The notes under the pieces were generated by a model. It saw only the letters and a list, made by a program, of their open reading frames with translations, had not been told where the DNA came from and did not search any database. Made by a program: the position numbers and the translations under genes. DNA of 64,000 nucleotides. Source: Cristatella mucedo. Lineage: Eukaryota > Bryozoa > Phylactolaemata > Cristatellidae. The DNA lies in contig WPIO01000013.1 of the NCBI GenBank assembly GCA_009760855.2, positions 1,016,001 through 1,080,000 on the forward strand, given 5' to 3'. Positions 29,641-41,572 of this stretch are shown here, piece after piece (within the stretch, counting starts at the first letter, position 1; every line of letters starts with the position of its first letter).

Positions 29641-30129
29641 TTACGGTCGTGCAGCTCCCCACCTCGGAACCTTTGATCGGCTTGTGCTGCCGAACTTTGC
29701 ACTCAGGGGTTTTCGAACATTTTGGTAGTCTGGCTGCCTATGCTGCTTCCGGGTCTCTGGCCTATGTTCGGTTGCAGCGCCTGTCTTTGCCAAGGCGACG
29801 GTGCTGTGTGTGCTCTCAAGCGAGATGAAGCTTGAGGCTTCGTGTCGATAGCAGCGCCTCAGATGCCGTCTAGTTATTTTTAGCCACTGCCGAGGTGGCA
29901 GAGCCCCCTCGGCCATTTCTCTTTCGAACTTATCGTTCGAGAGACGAGTCTGCTGAAAATTTTGCAACGACTGTGCATACATTCGATTTTTCTCCTCCAT
30001 GCTGGGAAGAGGGCAGGAGACGGCCCGGAAACACTTGGTCGTTTGGCTTTCTGTAAGCCGCCGTGCATGTAGTGTCGAGGGACTGGGCACCTCCAGAATG
30101 TTCGGTGCTTCTGGAGTGCGCCATTGCAC
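29641..30129 (-). CDS. Open frame of 162 codons, unidentified
   Basis: The frame from ATG at 30129 is hydrophilic, with MEEKNRMYAQSLQNF and EREMAEGALPPRQWL in the middle, a helix-rich charged segment. It has no transmembrane segment or known motif. It could be a small gene, an exon, or chance. Confidence 0.25.
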   Translation of the reverse strand: MQWRTPEAPNILEVPSPSTLHARRLTESQTTKCFRAVSCPLPSMEEKNRMYAQSLQNFQQTRLSNDKFEREMAEGALPPRQWLKITRRHLRRCYRHEASSFISLESTHSTVALAKTGAATEHRPETRKQHRQPDYQNVRKPLSAKFGSTSRSKVPRWGAARP

Positions 30130-30499
30130 CTAGCCGAGATTTGCCTCTCTTCCGGTACATTTCTCTGTGCAGCGAGTGGGCAGCTTCTAAGTTCATTCAG
30201 CGTTGTCACATAATGCTGTGCATAGCAAGGGACCTGACTAATTCCGATAACCAATGGGTATAACACACTTACTTAATTGTCATACATACTGCGTTCGACC
30301 AATAGGACAGGAACTCGCCAATAAGAGGCCCATTACAAATTACTTTAGTAGCCAATCCGAATGCAGCATATACGTTCACCCGACGGAAGTTTGCCTTGTT
30401 TTTCTTCACTTCTGCTGATTTTGCTGAGGTCGCATGCTCGGTCTGTCTACCGCAAGGTCAGTAGTTTCTTTTTTTGATGCAGTTTAAATATTTATAAAT

Positions 30500-30760
30500 A
30501 TAAATAAATATAATTCATTTGTATAGCACCCCAAGAGAACTTAAACTCTATTCAGGTGCTTCACATATGCCTCAGGGCTCGAGCCCACGACCTCAGCTAG
30601 ACCTTAGTCGGGGCAAGCACCTGAACCGCTGGACCAACCCAGATCCGGGCCCTTCACATGTGCCACTGGGCCCGAGCTGTATGCCATATGACCCGAGACC
30701 TCGGTTGGCATGTACATTCACCTTGACCTTGGTCGAAGCAAGCACCTTAACCACTGGGCC
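30500..30760 (-). repeat. SINE-2 copy plus a second diverged head
   Basis: Read in reverse: GGTTCAGGTGCTTGCCCCGAC, GTCGTGGGCTCGAGCCC (B box), CATATGTGAAGCACCTGAA, then the AGAGTTTAAGTTCTCTTGGGGTGC hairpin and an A/T tail. A related head is repeated at 30640-30760. Confidence 0.8.
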
Positions 30761-30804
30761 CAGCCAGAGCAGTTTGATTTCTTTCATGCATACTTTTTTT
30801 GAGC

Positions 30805-31050
30805 TCTAGAACCAGGCTGTGATAGCCCAGGCGATAAGGTGCTTGCTCTTCACCACCTCGGTCGTGGTTTCGAATTCTGTAGTGGTCCCTCCTGTGACCT
30901 GTGACCCCCACCACCACCCCCTACCACTTCTGGCAGCCCTCCCACGACCCTTGCCCTCTGGCTGTGTGGAGGAGGCCCAACTGAAAGATAACCCTGTGCA
31001 CCGAAACGCCTCCTGTTTTTGTACTAAGCACAGCAGTGTTGTTATTAAAG
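30805..31050 (+). repeat. SINE-1-like tRNA-derived repeat
   Basis: GTGATAGCCCAGGCGATAAGG (A-box-like) is followed by CCTCGGTCGTGGTTTCGAATTC (B box). The body is unlike the main SINE-1 copies and C-rich, so this may be another subfamily. Confidence 0.55.
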
Positions 31051-31196
31051 CAGTAATCGCCAGTCATGCTAATCCACCACGGACGTTTAGTGCTAACCCC
31101 AATTAGTCTGTGTCTAGAATAAGTTATTAGCGAAAGCTACCCTCCCGGTCAAAGCAACCGGAAGCCGGGTTAACTCACCCTACTAACTTCTTCTAG

Positions 31197-31661
31197 GTGT
31201 GCGCTAGCAAAATTTGGATGCTGCCATGTTTTTATCCGGCAATAAATAGTTTCCCCGGAAACCACTATTATGAGATCACTTTTCGGGCCCATAGACTCGG
31301 AAGCAGAAGGTAATTCGTATTCGGGGAGCGGGCGCCGAGCGGCTCCGGCTGGCCAGCCTCCTCCCCCTTTTCTCCCCCCACGCCTTATCCCCTCTGCTTG
31401 TTCTTCCTGTGACGACGAGCAATGCACTGCAAGAAGCACTGCGAGGCTGTGACGCATGTGACTCACCTAACGGGCGAGCCTGTGCGCGGACCTGTTTTCT
31501 CTTCTCTCTCTCTCTCTCTCTTTTTTAATTGACCTCTGGCGCTTGCAGGAAAAGCTGGTCCTGTCAGCCTCAGGAGCCGCTGCTGCTGTGGAAGCGCTTT
31601 GGAGTACCGGTGTCAGCTCTGCACTCGGTCACGTGCATGTCCAACATGCCCGTACTACATG
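31197..31661 (+). CDS. Two linked candidate exons of an unidentified gene
   Basis: 31197-31309 follows a textbook branch site and acceptor (CTACTAAC..TTCTTCTAG). It encodes WMLPCFYPAINSFPGNHYYE and ITFRAHRLGSRR before GTAATT. 31549-31661 follows TTGCAG. It encodes KSWSCQPQEPLLLWKRFGVP and VSALHSVTCMSNMPVLHG before GTGAGC. The phases (2 to 2) agree. The residue pattern looks like folded protein, but I cannot name the family. Confidence 0.4.
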
Positions 31662-33930
31662 GTGAGCACGCTAGCCGGAGCGTGCAGCTCCTGCTAGGCT
31701 GCTTGCACTTCCCGCTTGGCGGCGTTCGAATTCGCTGCTGTGCAATGGTGCATGGTGCCGGACAGGTGCCCTCCCCTCCACGGCCAGGCGCCCCATGTGA
31801 TTTTGGTTTTGTTTCTCCGCCACGGGTCTGTTAGCAAATCGATTCCAGCCGAGGCAGCACAAGTGTAGAGCCGTAGTTGCTGCCTAGCTCTCCCTGCTTA
31901 CCTCCCTGGCGTTTTTCGATTCGTTCGTGGCCAGCCGCGCATAATAATTCTAAAAAAAAAAACATTAGTTTGTCGTCTGTACAGTTCCCCATACATGAAC
32001 TTAATCTCTACCCAGACGCTTGACAACTTGCTGCAATCGAGTCAGAACCCAGCTGTTGGTATCATGCATGGCAAAAAGCAAGCATCATTCTTAGGCCGGC
32101 ATGGTATAGCAAACATTAAGATACTCGTGAACATCGGTAATTAAGACCTGTTGCTAGTTCAGTTAGTTAAACATTCGGTGTATAATGCACAGGTACACGT
32201 GCAAAGTATGTGAAAGCAAAAAAAAGAAGTTTGCAAGTCCAAAAGGAATGCTCACCGGAACAGATGGGCATCGCTCGGTCGTGGTGAATGTAAGGCAATA
32301 GTTTTCCTGAAGGTGAGCAGCCTTGACCCTTGACCGAGTCCCTGGTCGGTTACAAAGCACTCGGCCGTCGGTAGAAAGAGGATCGATCACTCGCAATGCT
32401 AGTGTGAACTTGCCTGACGACTTGTGTCATACACAGTTCGTTGTAGCAGCTTTCCGCTGGGCTCAAACTCACGATCAGGTTCGTGAAGTGCGAGTGTCTC
32501 ACTCCCAGGCTAAGAGTCAGAGACCGTGCCAGAGTCAGGTTGCTGTTTAATGAGTGAAAAATCAATCGGGTGCCGGTCAAAACGTTTACCGAAAGAAAAA
32601 AAAGCAACAGTGATGCCAAACAGGGAATTATGACAAGCACCGTGTATGGCAGGGGCAGACTCTCACTTGAAGTTGATGTTGGCTATTTCATCGTCGTAAG
32701 CGTTGGTTCTCGGCTGTTTCATCGTCGTTAGTGTGGGTACTTGAAGCAGATGGGAGGAAGTAGGGGAAGAGCAGAGGTTAGTTTCTGTCAAGGCCTACAC
32801 ATTATTACTTGAAACGACGAGTGTGGCAACAGACTTTCCTGAGGCTGTTCTCGACTTCGGTCGTCATATGGATTCGTTCACGGAGTAGAGGAGCAGAAGA
32901 CAGGGGTTGCTGTCAGGGTCGCCACGGCCACGTGGGAGCTGACGTGTGCTGTGACACCAGCTTCCGGCTCCGAAGCTCGGCTCTCCGTGCAAGTCTGATC
33001 AAATGTTCGAAGCCAACGACAGAGGGTAGCAGCGAGTTGCGCAGTAGTGGATTGAGTTTCAGTGGAGGGCACACTCTACCGACCCTTAAGTTGGACAGTC
33101 CACTTCTTTGCACAACCGATTGGCAAGAACCCCCACCTCCACCCACTGGAATAGTGGTCAGGCGGCTTGGCTCGAGCGCTTTGCAAGCCTGTCTCCTCGG
33201 CGAAGTCAGTTCTGCCAATTCTTCTGCGCATGATCAGTTCTGCCGATAGTTTGAGAATCGCTCGATCGATCGATCCTTTTCCTTCCAGGTGAAAGCCTGA
33301 AGATGCTTGTGGATGCCAACAACTACGTTGCAATCGTGCTGTGACCTTTTTTTGCTTTTGGTCTTTATTGTTATTGAATCTTTTTTATAAGCATGACCAG
33401 ATTATTTTCGCTTATTGAGTTGGTGCTGTCTGCTGACGAATGAATATCTTGCCGAAGGCTGGAGCTCTCGTGCCGAAACTGTGCTGTGTGTGTTGATGCT
33501 GTTCAGGTGCTGGCTGATTCACCAAATGTCTACTGCTTTAGCGTGTCGCCGAGTGAAGACGGACTCTTTCACGCTACAGGGTCCCGGAAATAATACGGCT
33601 CTCGATTCAGAGTGTGGAGCCTGCTGCCGTTAATTTTGCAGCTTGTTCAAGTACCACTGCCTGTGCTAGTATACGAGAGAATGAGAGTATGAGGAAATGC
33701 CTGCACTAGCATCCGAAGTTCTGCCTTAAAACGATCACTTATGCCGTGCATCACCTGTCTCGTGGCTTAGGCCATCAGAGGTGCAGATATGATTCGAAGG
33801 CAGCCAGAATCGGCGTTGTAAAATATAAATGCACACTCATTCGTACACTCAGGCCCACTCAGTCACATATGCTGTTCAAATAAAACTGTTCGATCAGCTA
33901 ACCTTACTTAACGCCCACACAGGTTAATAA
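31662..33930. other. Mixed stretch, no supported gene
   Basis: A SINE-2 tail fragment lies near 31985-32030 (minus). A plus-strand frame at 32809-33249 and an alternative frame, 32885-32990 (TGVAVRVATATWELTCAV), have coding-like composition but no splice support. Confidence 0.35.
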
Positions 33931-34020
33931 TAATAATAATAATAATGCACTTGATAAAGCGCCCTCAGAGAACTTCATCTCTTTCTAGGCGCTTTACATT
34001 TGCTGCAAAGGGAAATGCAT
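33925..34020 (-). repeat. LINE-A 3' tail with (ATT)n
   Basis: In reverse it is GCAAATGTAAAGCGCCTAG, the AGAGATGAAGTTCTCTGAGGGCGC hairpin, TTTATCAAGTGCATT and (ATT)n. Only the 3' terminus of the LINE is present. Confidence 0.85.
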
Positions 34021-34574
34021 GCACCGGTACCCATACTTGTCGCCCGACAGCATGAGCAATAATGACTGGTATCTCGGCAATAGCCTCAGCCCTTGCTAGC
34101 CAGAAGGAGAACCTATTGTTAATGGCTGCCACGTTGATACAAGCCACTGTGTGATGGTAGTAGCAGATACCTGTAAATTGGTATATGGTCAGTGAGCACA
34201 CCTTAAGCAGTAAATTAAAATGCTTGTACTTGGTGTGTTATGCAAGTCATGAGCACATCTAGTATTTATGCTGCAATAACGAAGATGAAAATTGTAAGGC
34301 ATACTATAAAAGATTTAGCATTCAAGTGCGAATTGACATGTGGCTGAGCCTGGCTTTAATGTTGCAGTCAGTTCCAGTTACTCATTTCGCGAAAGACCAG
34401 ATTCCTCACCGACAAACTATCACCGACAAACTAGCTATTCAGTGCGGCAGCGAGAAACTACTACAATTATTTTTTCAAGTATGTTATTCGATTGATTAAA
34501 CCTGCTTCTTGCCTTCCAAATCAATTACTGTACTTCCAAAAATAAACAAACATGCTGCTCTTTCCTGGAGCGAA

Positions 34575-34960
34575 GCTAGTTGGATGCTTGTTTGATCTCG
34601 AGTAGAATCTTTGGTGCAAGGTTCAAGATTTCAAAAGAATACCGTGCCGACGAAAATCTGCGAATGCACGTCAAAATAATTTTAGCTCTGAGCTTCGTTC
34701 CTGTAGTAGATGTTCCTGCTGCTTTCGACGAATTGGCCTATGACTGCCTTCCTCTAATGGTGTCATTGATCAACTACTAGGAAGACATACATTGGCAGAC
34801 AGCTATGAGGTCCACGTGCAAATCTAAAGTTTAATTTGCATCTGTCGAATGTTTAGGGTCCCAAGAATAACTGGTATGCAACCGGCATTTCCACAATAAA
34901 CGTCAGAACACGGCAGTTCTGATTTCAAACTATACTGAATGGTGTTACGGGTTGACCCAC
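34575..34960 (+). mobile_element. MULE-type transposase remnant
   Basis: The frame reads MHVKIILALSFVPVVDVPAA then FDELAYDCLPLMVSLINY and a stop. Downstream, after frameshifts, comes a GPKNNWYATG-like piece. The pattern (ALAFVPV.DV..AFEEL...LP...LL.Y, then TNN..EGWH) is that of MULE transposases carried by FLYWCH/phantom-type elements. It is broken and short. Confidence 0.55.
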
Positions 34961-34984
34961 CAAATTTCATGCAATTTCGCATTC

Positions 34985-37900
34985 TTTTGCTATGGCCTCA
35001 AACGTTGATGAGCTGTCCTTGGATTTGCCACTCAAAACAGGACCTGCTTGGTGCGATGCCGCCACTCGTCAATACCTACTTCGGAGGGCCTTCTTCGGCT
35101 GGCCCGTAAGAACCTCCCTGCATCCTGCTTTCGCCTTATCAACAGCTCCTCTATCAAACCTAGGATCCTTAAGTTTAAAGCACCGATTAGCACTTGTTTC
35201 TGCAGTAGCATCGGCCGTGTGAAAAGTCGACCGGCGACCGTTACTAAGGTTTGATTGAAATTCGTAGGGGCAGCGTCTACCGGGGAGGCTACTTGACGAC
35301 GAGTGCAAACTTCGTAATCGCCGTCGCTCAGTAATTATACAGCCTCTTAAATTCCACCTGTTAAATGTCCAGTCACTAAAAACCAAGGGGTTACTTGTCC
35401 GCGATCAGGCTGTCCGAGAGATGCTAGATGTTTTTCTGCTGACCGAAACGTGGATGGTGCACTGATCTGGTAGCTGTATATTAAAGACTACCTCAACCCG
35501 GGCACTCATTCTTTCAGTCCATGCGAACTGAAAAGGTTGGTGGCGGGGTTGCTCTTGCTGTTCGTGAATCATTTGGCCAGAAGATATTTGGTTTTCACGC
35601 GGGACATCGCTGAGTCAGTTGCAAACAGGTCCTCATCAAAGACAGCGACTCTCACTGCTGCGATATATTGACCTTACGGCTGTGTAAACTTTTTTATAGA
35701 GGAGTTTTTGGAGTTCCGCACTAATATATTTGTGTGTGACAGGCCATTACTGATTGCAGGAGACTTCAGCATTCGCGTTGGCAACCCTAGTACCAGTTAG
35801 GTTCGCTCGTTTCTCGACTGTCTGGGGAACGTTAGTCTATTCCAACACGTTAACCATACCACTCACGTCGGTGGCCATATCGTGGATCTCGTTAACACTA
35901 ATAATGTCTGCCCCACTGATATTTTCGTGTGCCCGTTGACCGTCTCAGATCATTATTTTGTCTCGTTTACTGTTCCTGCTCAGTTATACGCGCAGAGTGG
36001 CGTCAAGTTTGTCCAGCGATAGAACTTAAATAGCACTGACCAAGACTAGTTTTTAAAATCAGCCTGTGAGGCAGGTCTTCTTGATCTGCACCCTGACTTG
36101 ACTGACAGCCTCGATTCCCTGACTGATGCAGTGAACATGACACTGAGGTGCCCTTAACGAGCATGCTCCTGTACATTCTGTCCGTGTACAGAGTCGTAGA
36201 GATTCCTTTCAATTTACCAAAAAACTTCAAAAGATTCCCCATCTTAATCGCAGGCTTGAACGCCACTTTAAGAAGTCTGGGTCTGATGGCGAGCTAGTCA
36301 ATTTCAAAGACCTCCGACTCAGTACCCAGAAGCTTAGAAAAGGCAGGGCTTCTTTTTCATTCGGAAACTCAAGTCCTGCCAGTCAGAACCTGAACAGATT
36401 TATAAGACGGTAAACAATTTTATGGCCAATTCTGAGAGGTCTCACTCCTCTGACTAAAACAATTGCTGAATAGGAACATGGGACTTTCCTTTGCATGCCG
36501 ACCATGTGGATGTCACCCCTAACTAGATACGTTATGCTTGTTGTTATTGAGCACACCACCACTAACCGTTGGATCGTGACTCCTTTGCAGCAAATGTAAA
36601 GTGCCTAGAAGAAGATTGAGTTCTCCGAGGGCGCTCCGTCAAATGTATCATTATTATTAAGAGATTGTCCGAGGTTTCTGTGTGGGACGTGGCTATCTTA
36701 ATAAAGTCTAGTAAGAAGAGCTCGTCTCCTCATTAAACTATATCTCAGTGGTCTTCACTGGCAAACAAACATTGCCCAGCCATACCCGGAATTTGTAATG
36801 CTTCTTTAGAAAAAGGGGTTGTACCCAAGTCCTTTAAATCGGCCATCGTCAGATCAATTTAAAAAAGCCAGGATTAGATCCCGAGGTCTTTGCAAACTAT
36901 CGCCCAGTTTCTCTTCTTTTTTGTTACAGATTCTTGAAAAATTGTCGCTAAGCAGCTGTAGGACGAAAAAGTAACACGTGGAAAAGAAACTTCGGAAAAG
37001 TTTTAATCGGGGTTCAAGCAGCAGCACTTCGCTGAAACTGCTCTCCTCCGCGTAACCAATGACATTCTATGCAGCAACGATGACGGGAATGTCTCTGCCC
37101 AATGCTAGATTGATATGATAGATTGATAGCAATGATAGATTTATCAGCTGACTTCGAAACTATTGATCGCGATATCCTACTTGAACGGTTGAGAATAACG
37201 ATCGGTCTGGCAGATGAGGCACTTTCGCGGTCCAAATCGTACTCGTCCGATCACATTCAATCAGTGCCATGTGAGAGTCAGTCTTATCCACCAAACCAGT
37301 CACCAGCGAATCCGTCAGAGGTCCGTCCTCGGTGGTCCTTCATTGACACTCTGTAGCCGAGTATCAAGCGTCAGAGGCTAATTCCCGCCAATCCCCTCCA
37401 TGCTCAGGCCACACCGCCGCTCGCCACACCGCTGAGCTAGGGTAAGACGATCGGCCGTCAGGTTAGACCTCTTTATAATATCGCATGCGCCATCAACAAC
37501 AGGGGAACTAAACAAGCCTAAAGGGGATCCTACACATAGTAAGCTATAGGTTCTCGAGACAACGAAGTAAGCGCAAGCAAACGTGTTGGTTGGTCAGTCA
37601 GCTTTCCCAGTCCCACCGTTGAACCGACTCCGTTCTATCCGTACGAGCGTACGCCGTAAAAGATTCGGCTACCTGAGTAACTGCTTGGCTAGTCGGAGTC
37701 GACGTCTACCACAGTCGAGAACTTCCGCCGAAAGACTCACGGGGGGGGGCACGAACACGCTACACGGGGAACGCGGAATATACAAGTCAAAGCAACGAGC
37801 GTGCTATCCAGCTCCGCTCGGGGCTTGGTCACTCGTTGCCTTGCGTGCGTGGCCGCACCGCCGGAGCACGCCTGCACCCATCCAGGTACATAACTCGGCG

Positions 37901-39045
37901 AGACCGGAAGCCTCCAACACCACGACTTACTCAGCCAACTTCTCCTATCCAAGAGCCCCCGGTGACCTTTCGTCACCGCACATCCAGCCATGCCCATAGG
38001 TCAGACTCAGGCCTAGCTGGTGACCCTTATCACATTACAGCAGTCCTGTCCCAGCCAAGCGAACCTAGCCCGAGTACAACTCTGCCTCTGGGATAAGTGA
38101 TTCAGGCCCATGCAATAGGCTACCACCTTTATGCTGATGATACTCAGCTATTTGTCTTTTAAGCCGTCGGATTTTGCTGCAACATCTGATAAACTGAATG
38201 CTTGCCTTGCAGACATTCGACCCTAGATGTCGGAAGATTTCCTTGAACTAAACGATGATAAAACAGAACTGCTGCTCGGAGGACACCACAAGCGTGTTAC
38301 TGGGCTGGAAGGCTTTGCTCATCTAATTGGTGCTGCTACTGTGTGACCACCACGTGCTCGGAGTTTAGGTGTCGTCTTCGACAGCTGTCTAAATTTTGGG
38401 AGCTCCGCTGAGAAAATCGCTTCCACAGCTAGCCATCACGTCCGATCCCTATCTACGATTAGGAATTGTCTTCCACGGTGGCTTTCAAAGAATTTAATTA
38501 GCTCCTTATCTCTCTGTCTCTGCTAGATTATTGTTATTTCCTTTTGGCTGGGCTATGGAAAAAAGCCACTAGACAACTGCAGCTGGTGATGGATATGGCT
38601 GCAAGGTTAATTTACAAATCGCAGAGGTTTGACCATGTGTCTCCTTTGGGGAAAGAGCTTGAATGGCTGCCGGGTGGTCGGCGGATGCAGAGCAAAGTTC
38701 TTTCGCTGACCCACAAGGCCCACCACGGCTTGGCTTCTACATACCTAGCTGAACTGATAAAAAAGTTTCAGCCTCCTCATGCCCCAGGTCCCGTATGGAA
38801 AAAATTAGATGTTTCATTCCTCCACTTAAAGATCGTTGGAGACAGAGGCTTTTGTTCTGCAGATCCCAGACTATGGAACTCACTTCCACGCTTCTTATGC
38901 AATGGCAACTATTCTCCTGCTACCAACTATGGCACATCCTTTCCAGCCATCAAGAGCTGCTACTTTCATGCTACTCTTTGCATTCAAGAGATTGAGTTCT
39001 CTGATGGCACTTTATCAAGTGCATTATTATTATTATTAACTGCTC
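34985..39045 (+). mobile_element. Near full-length but broken LINE-B (L2/CR1 group)
   Basis: The parts are in order: an N-terminal leader (34992 onward); endonuclease start FHLLNVQSLKTKGLL and FLLTETWM (35.35 kb); endonuclease HVGGHIVDLV and SDHYFVSFT (35.9 kb); a linker; reverse transcriptase MIDLSADFETIDRDILLERL (37.1 kb); YADDTQLFV (38.13 kb); thumb with LGVVFDSCLNF (38.4 kb); the C-terminal LDYC..SPLGKELEWLPGGRR tail; and a 3' end with the shared hairpin and (ATT)n. An unrelated block of about 0.7 kb lies between the palm motifs. There are many stops, so it cannot move by itself. Confidence 0.88.
37355..38075. other. Unrelated block inside the LINE-B reverse transcriptase
   Basis: LINE-B homology stops after the segment coding QSVPCESQS and resumes at LPLG*VIQAHAIGYHLYADD. 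The about 700 bp between them has no LINE or other recognisable content. The GC content is higher than in the LINE. It is either an insertion or a replacement. Confidence 0.6.
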
Positions 39046-39059
39046 TCCTGGACTGAAAA

Positions 39060-39305
39060 TCACGTACACAATGACAACTACTCTCCTGCTGCCGACTATG
39101 GCACATCCTTTTCAGCGGTCCTCAGCTGCTACTTCCATGCTACTCACTACCTTAAGTACTCTCCTGACTCAGCAATGCTTCACACTTTCTCTTTTTTTTC
39201 GCGAGATGAGTCTGTTGGCTACCGAATGCGTACCAAAAGCTGCTCAGGCTGTGAGTGCACTTGTGCAAAACTTTTCTGCGTAGCACCCACAAAGCATTTG
39301 TGGTA
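39060..39305 (+). mobile_element. LINE-B 3' UTR fragment
   Basis: It begins ACAACTACTCTCCTGCTGCC and continues through the AATGCGTACC..GCTGTGAGTG stretch typical of LINE-B 3' ends. It follows the larger LINE-B copy directly, in the same orientation. Confidence 0.8.
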
Positions 39306-39634
39306 TTGTGGAAATCCAGATGAAGATACAAAAAAAAGTCGGCCCGGGTCCGCCAGCCTATTTACTTATTCGAACGGCGATACAGCCGCCAATTCAACAA
39401 AAAGCTTCGCGAAACTACGATTTTGATTGCAACTTATAGCAAGCAATTTCCCAGTTTAGCTCGCAGAATTTCAAGCGATTTCGCTTTCGCGATTTCATTC
39501 TATGGCTTCCAACGGCATGGACCAGCGAGCCTCCCTACATATTTCAACTGCTATGCGGCTGCCATTTCCACAAAAGGAGCCCTACAACAAGGATTTTATG
39601 CCAAATTATAGATACAATTGTGTTTCGGGTTAAC

Positions 39635-39965
39635 TAGTAATAACAATAATACACTTGATAAAGCACCCTCAGAGAACTCGATCACTTTCTTGGCGCTTTA
39701 CATTGGCTGCAAAGGAAACGCGATCACATGGTGAATGGTATCATCCTTGATAAGCAACATGAATATCATGGTCAGGGGTGAAATGCACAGGGTCAGCATG
39801 CAAGTGTGGTTAGTGGCATCATGCACAATGTCAGCACTCCTAAGCACATAAAAGACGAGTCATAGGGACCCACTAAATGGTGTCATAAATAGGTGAGGTT
39901 TTAATTTCTTTTTAAATGTGGTCAAGTCGGAGGATGTCGTGACGCAAGTCGGGAGTGAGTTACTA
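39635..39965 (-). mobile_element. LINE-A 3' end fragment
   Basis: From the (ATT)n tail at 39640, the reverse strand reads the hairpin, the 3' UTR (GTCACCCCTAACCATG-like) and the end of the reading frame (TTTAAAAAGAAATTAAAA). It is cut at 39965. Confidence 0.82.
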
Positions 39966-40109
39966 ACCTAATGTCATGACATTGGTTGGACGTATTATAA
40001 TTCTATGGCCACCGATGGCCCGGACCATCAGAGGCCACAACAATATAACTCGTTAGTGAAATCACAGTTCAAAAATGCAGAATGGGCTGGGCCATTGGAG
40101 GCCATTGCA

Positions 40110-40440
40110 CGAGAGAAATTCCTCGTACAAACCTTAAATCCTTTGGAGACCGTGCATTTAGTTCATATGCTCCCAAAGCCTGGAACTCCCTCCCGACCTG
40201 CGTCAGAACATCCTCTGACCTGACCACATTTAAAGGAACTTAAAAACACACCTATTTCGGACAGCATTTAGTGAGTCCCTGTGATTCGTCCTTGATGTGC
40301 TTATGCGTGCTGACACTGTGCATGTTGCCACTAACAACATTTGCATGCTGACCCTGTGCATGTCACCCCTAACTGTATTATTCTTTTTGTTTGTTTATCA
40401 AGCATGATTTTACTTACCATTCAATTGCATTTAAAAAATG
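40110..40440 (+). mobile_element. LINE-A 3' end fragment, opposite orientation
   Basis: It encodes [18 protein letters not shown]-type sequence (frameshifted) and TTFKG, then the 3' UTR to CATTCAATTGCATTTAAAAA. The terminal hairpin is missing. It faces the previous fragment about 150 bp away. Confidence 0.8.
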
Positions 40441-40870
40441 TAACGCTCCTCCGCCAGCCAACATCAGCAGCAGCAAGCAGCACGAGCTCGCGGAGGGTGG
40501 CTGACTGGGACATTTCCAGGCGGAATTGCCATTGGCTCAAGACTGCAGATTCTGCACATTCTCGTCACTCGAAGGCCGCGGTGCTTTTCTGTGCACGCTG
40601 CAGCGAAGCTAATTGTCCCGCGCGCGGGCCTTCGCGCTTTGTTCAAAGGCTTCGGGCGTTCTCCTGCCTAGCAGTTAAGCCTTTCGCAGCGCTTTCTCGC
40701 GCTAGCCGCTTCACCACCATTCATCCGCTTCGTGGATCGGGGCGATTATCCGTCTAGCGTTCCTAGCACTCCTGTCTTGCAATGTCTAGGCCACGCTGAC
40801 GATAGGCAAAACTCGCAGTCTGCCCTCACGTCTGCCTCCCTTGCCCAGGGATGTAAAATGATATAACATA
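40441..40870. other. Unclassified DNA
   Basis: This is GC-rich and coding-like in composition, with short frames on both strands. No motif is recognised. Confidence 0.3.
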
Positions 40871-41002
40871 ATTCGCTTGCTAATAGAGTCCAAAGATAAC
40901 TTAATTTCAATTCAGGAGGCGCCCACATATTCGCGCTGCTCGAAACCGCGACCTCGCTCATCAAATAATCGAACTTGACCTTGGCCGAGGCGAGCACTGT
41001 TG
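40870..41002 (-). repeat. SINE-2 copy
   Basis: Read in reverse: GTGCTCGCCTCGGCCAAGGTC, a B-box-like GCGGTTTCGAGCAGC, then TGGGCGCCTCCTGAATTGAAATTAAGTTATCTTTGG. It is diverged. Confidence 0.65.
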
Positions 41003-41570
41003 TATTAGTGTGGCTCCGGCGACGGCAGATCTTGTGGAGTCTCGCGGAGGCACAAGCGCGGACGTGAGCGATACATGCCCGTTTATTCTCTCAAACGTCC
41101 ATATATGCGAGCTGGCTGAGTCACCGCAGTTGGTTGAATGCAGGCAACATCACTTCATATGAAAGGCCGGACGCAGAGCTGCGTCAACCGCCCAATCGTC
41201 TGCTGCAGGTGGGCATACGATTTCATTAGTGGACTGATGTTGCCCTAATTACAACATCAGCCGCAGCAGGCGCGAGCAGCAGCACCTTAACCACTCTGCT
41301 AAGCCGGCACTCTCCGCCCAGCACTCCTTCGTCACGAAATTACACCCACACGGCGATACTTTACGCAGTGCTCGCATTTCGCAATCCTGGTAGTAAGTTA
41401 TAGTCCTGCTGCGCACAATTCGTTATTACTCGCTAAGGCTCTTCAGCAGCTATGCAAATGAGGCTGTCAAATCAGCAAGCACTGGTAATCTTCTCATTTA
41501 TGCTAACTTCTGAGTCTTAGCCCAAGCTTAAGGCGCCAGTAATTTAGAGTCCTGACCGTGGGTTCAAGTC
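41003..41570. other. Unclassified DNA
   Basis: A tRNA-like region near 41280-41310 (AGCACCTTAACCACTCTGCTAAGCC, minus) may be another SINE head. Nothing else is recognised. Confidence 0.3.
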
Positions 41571-41572
41571 AA

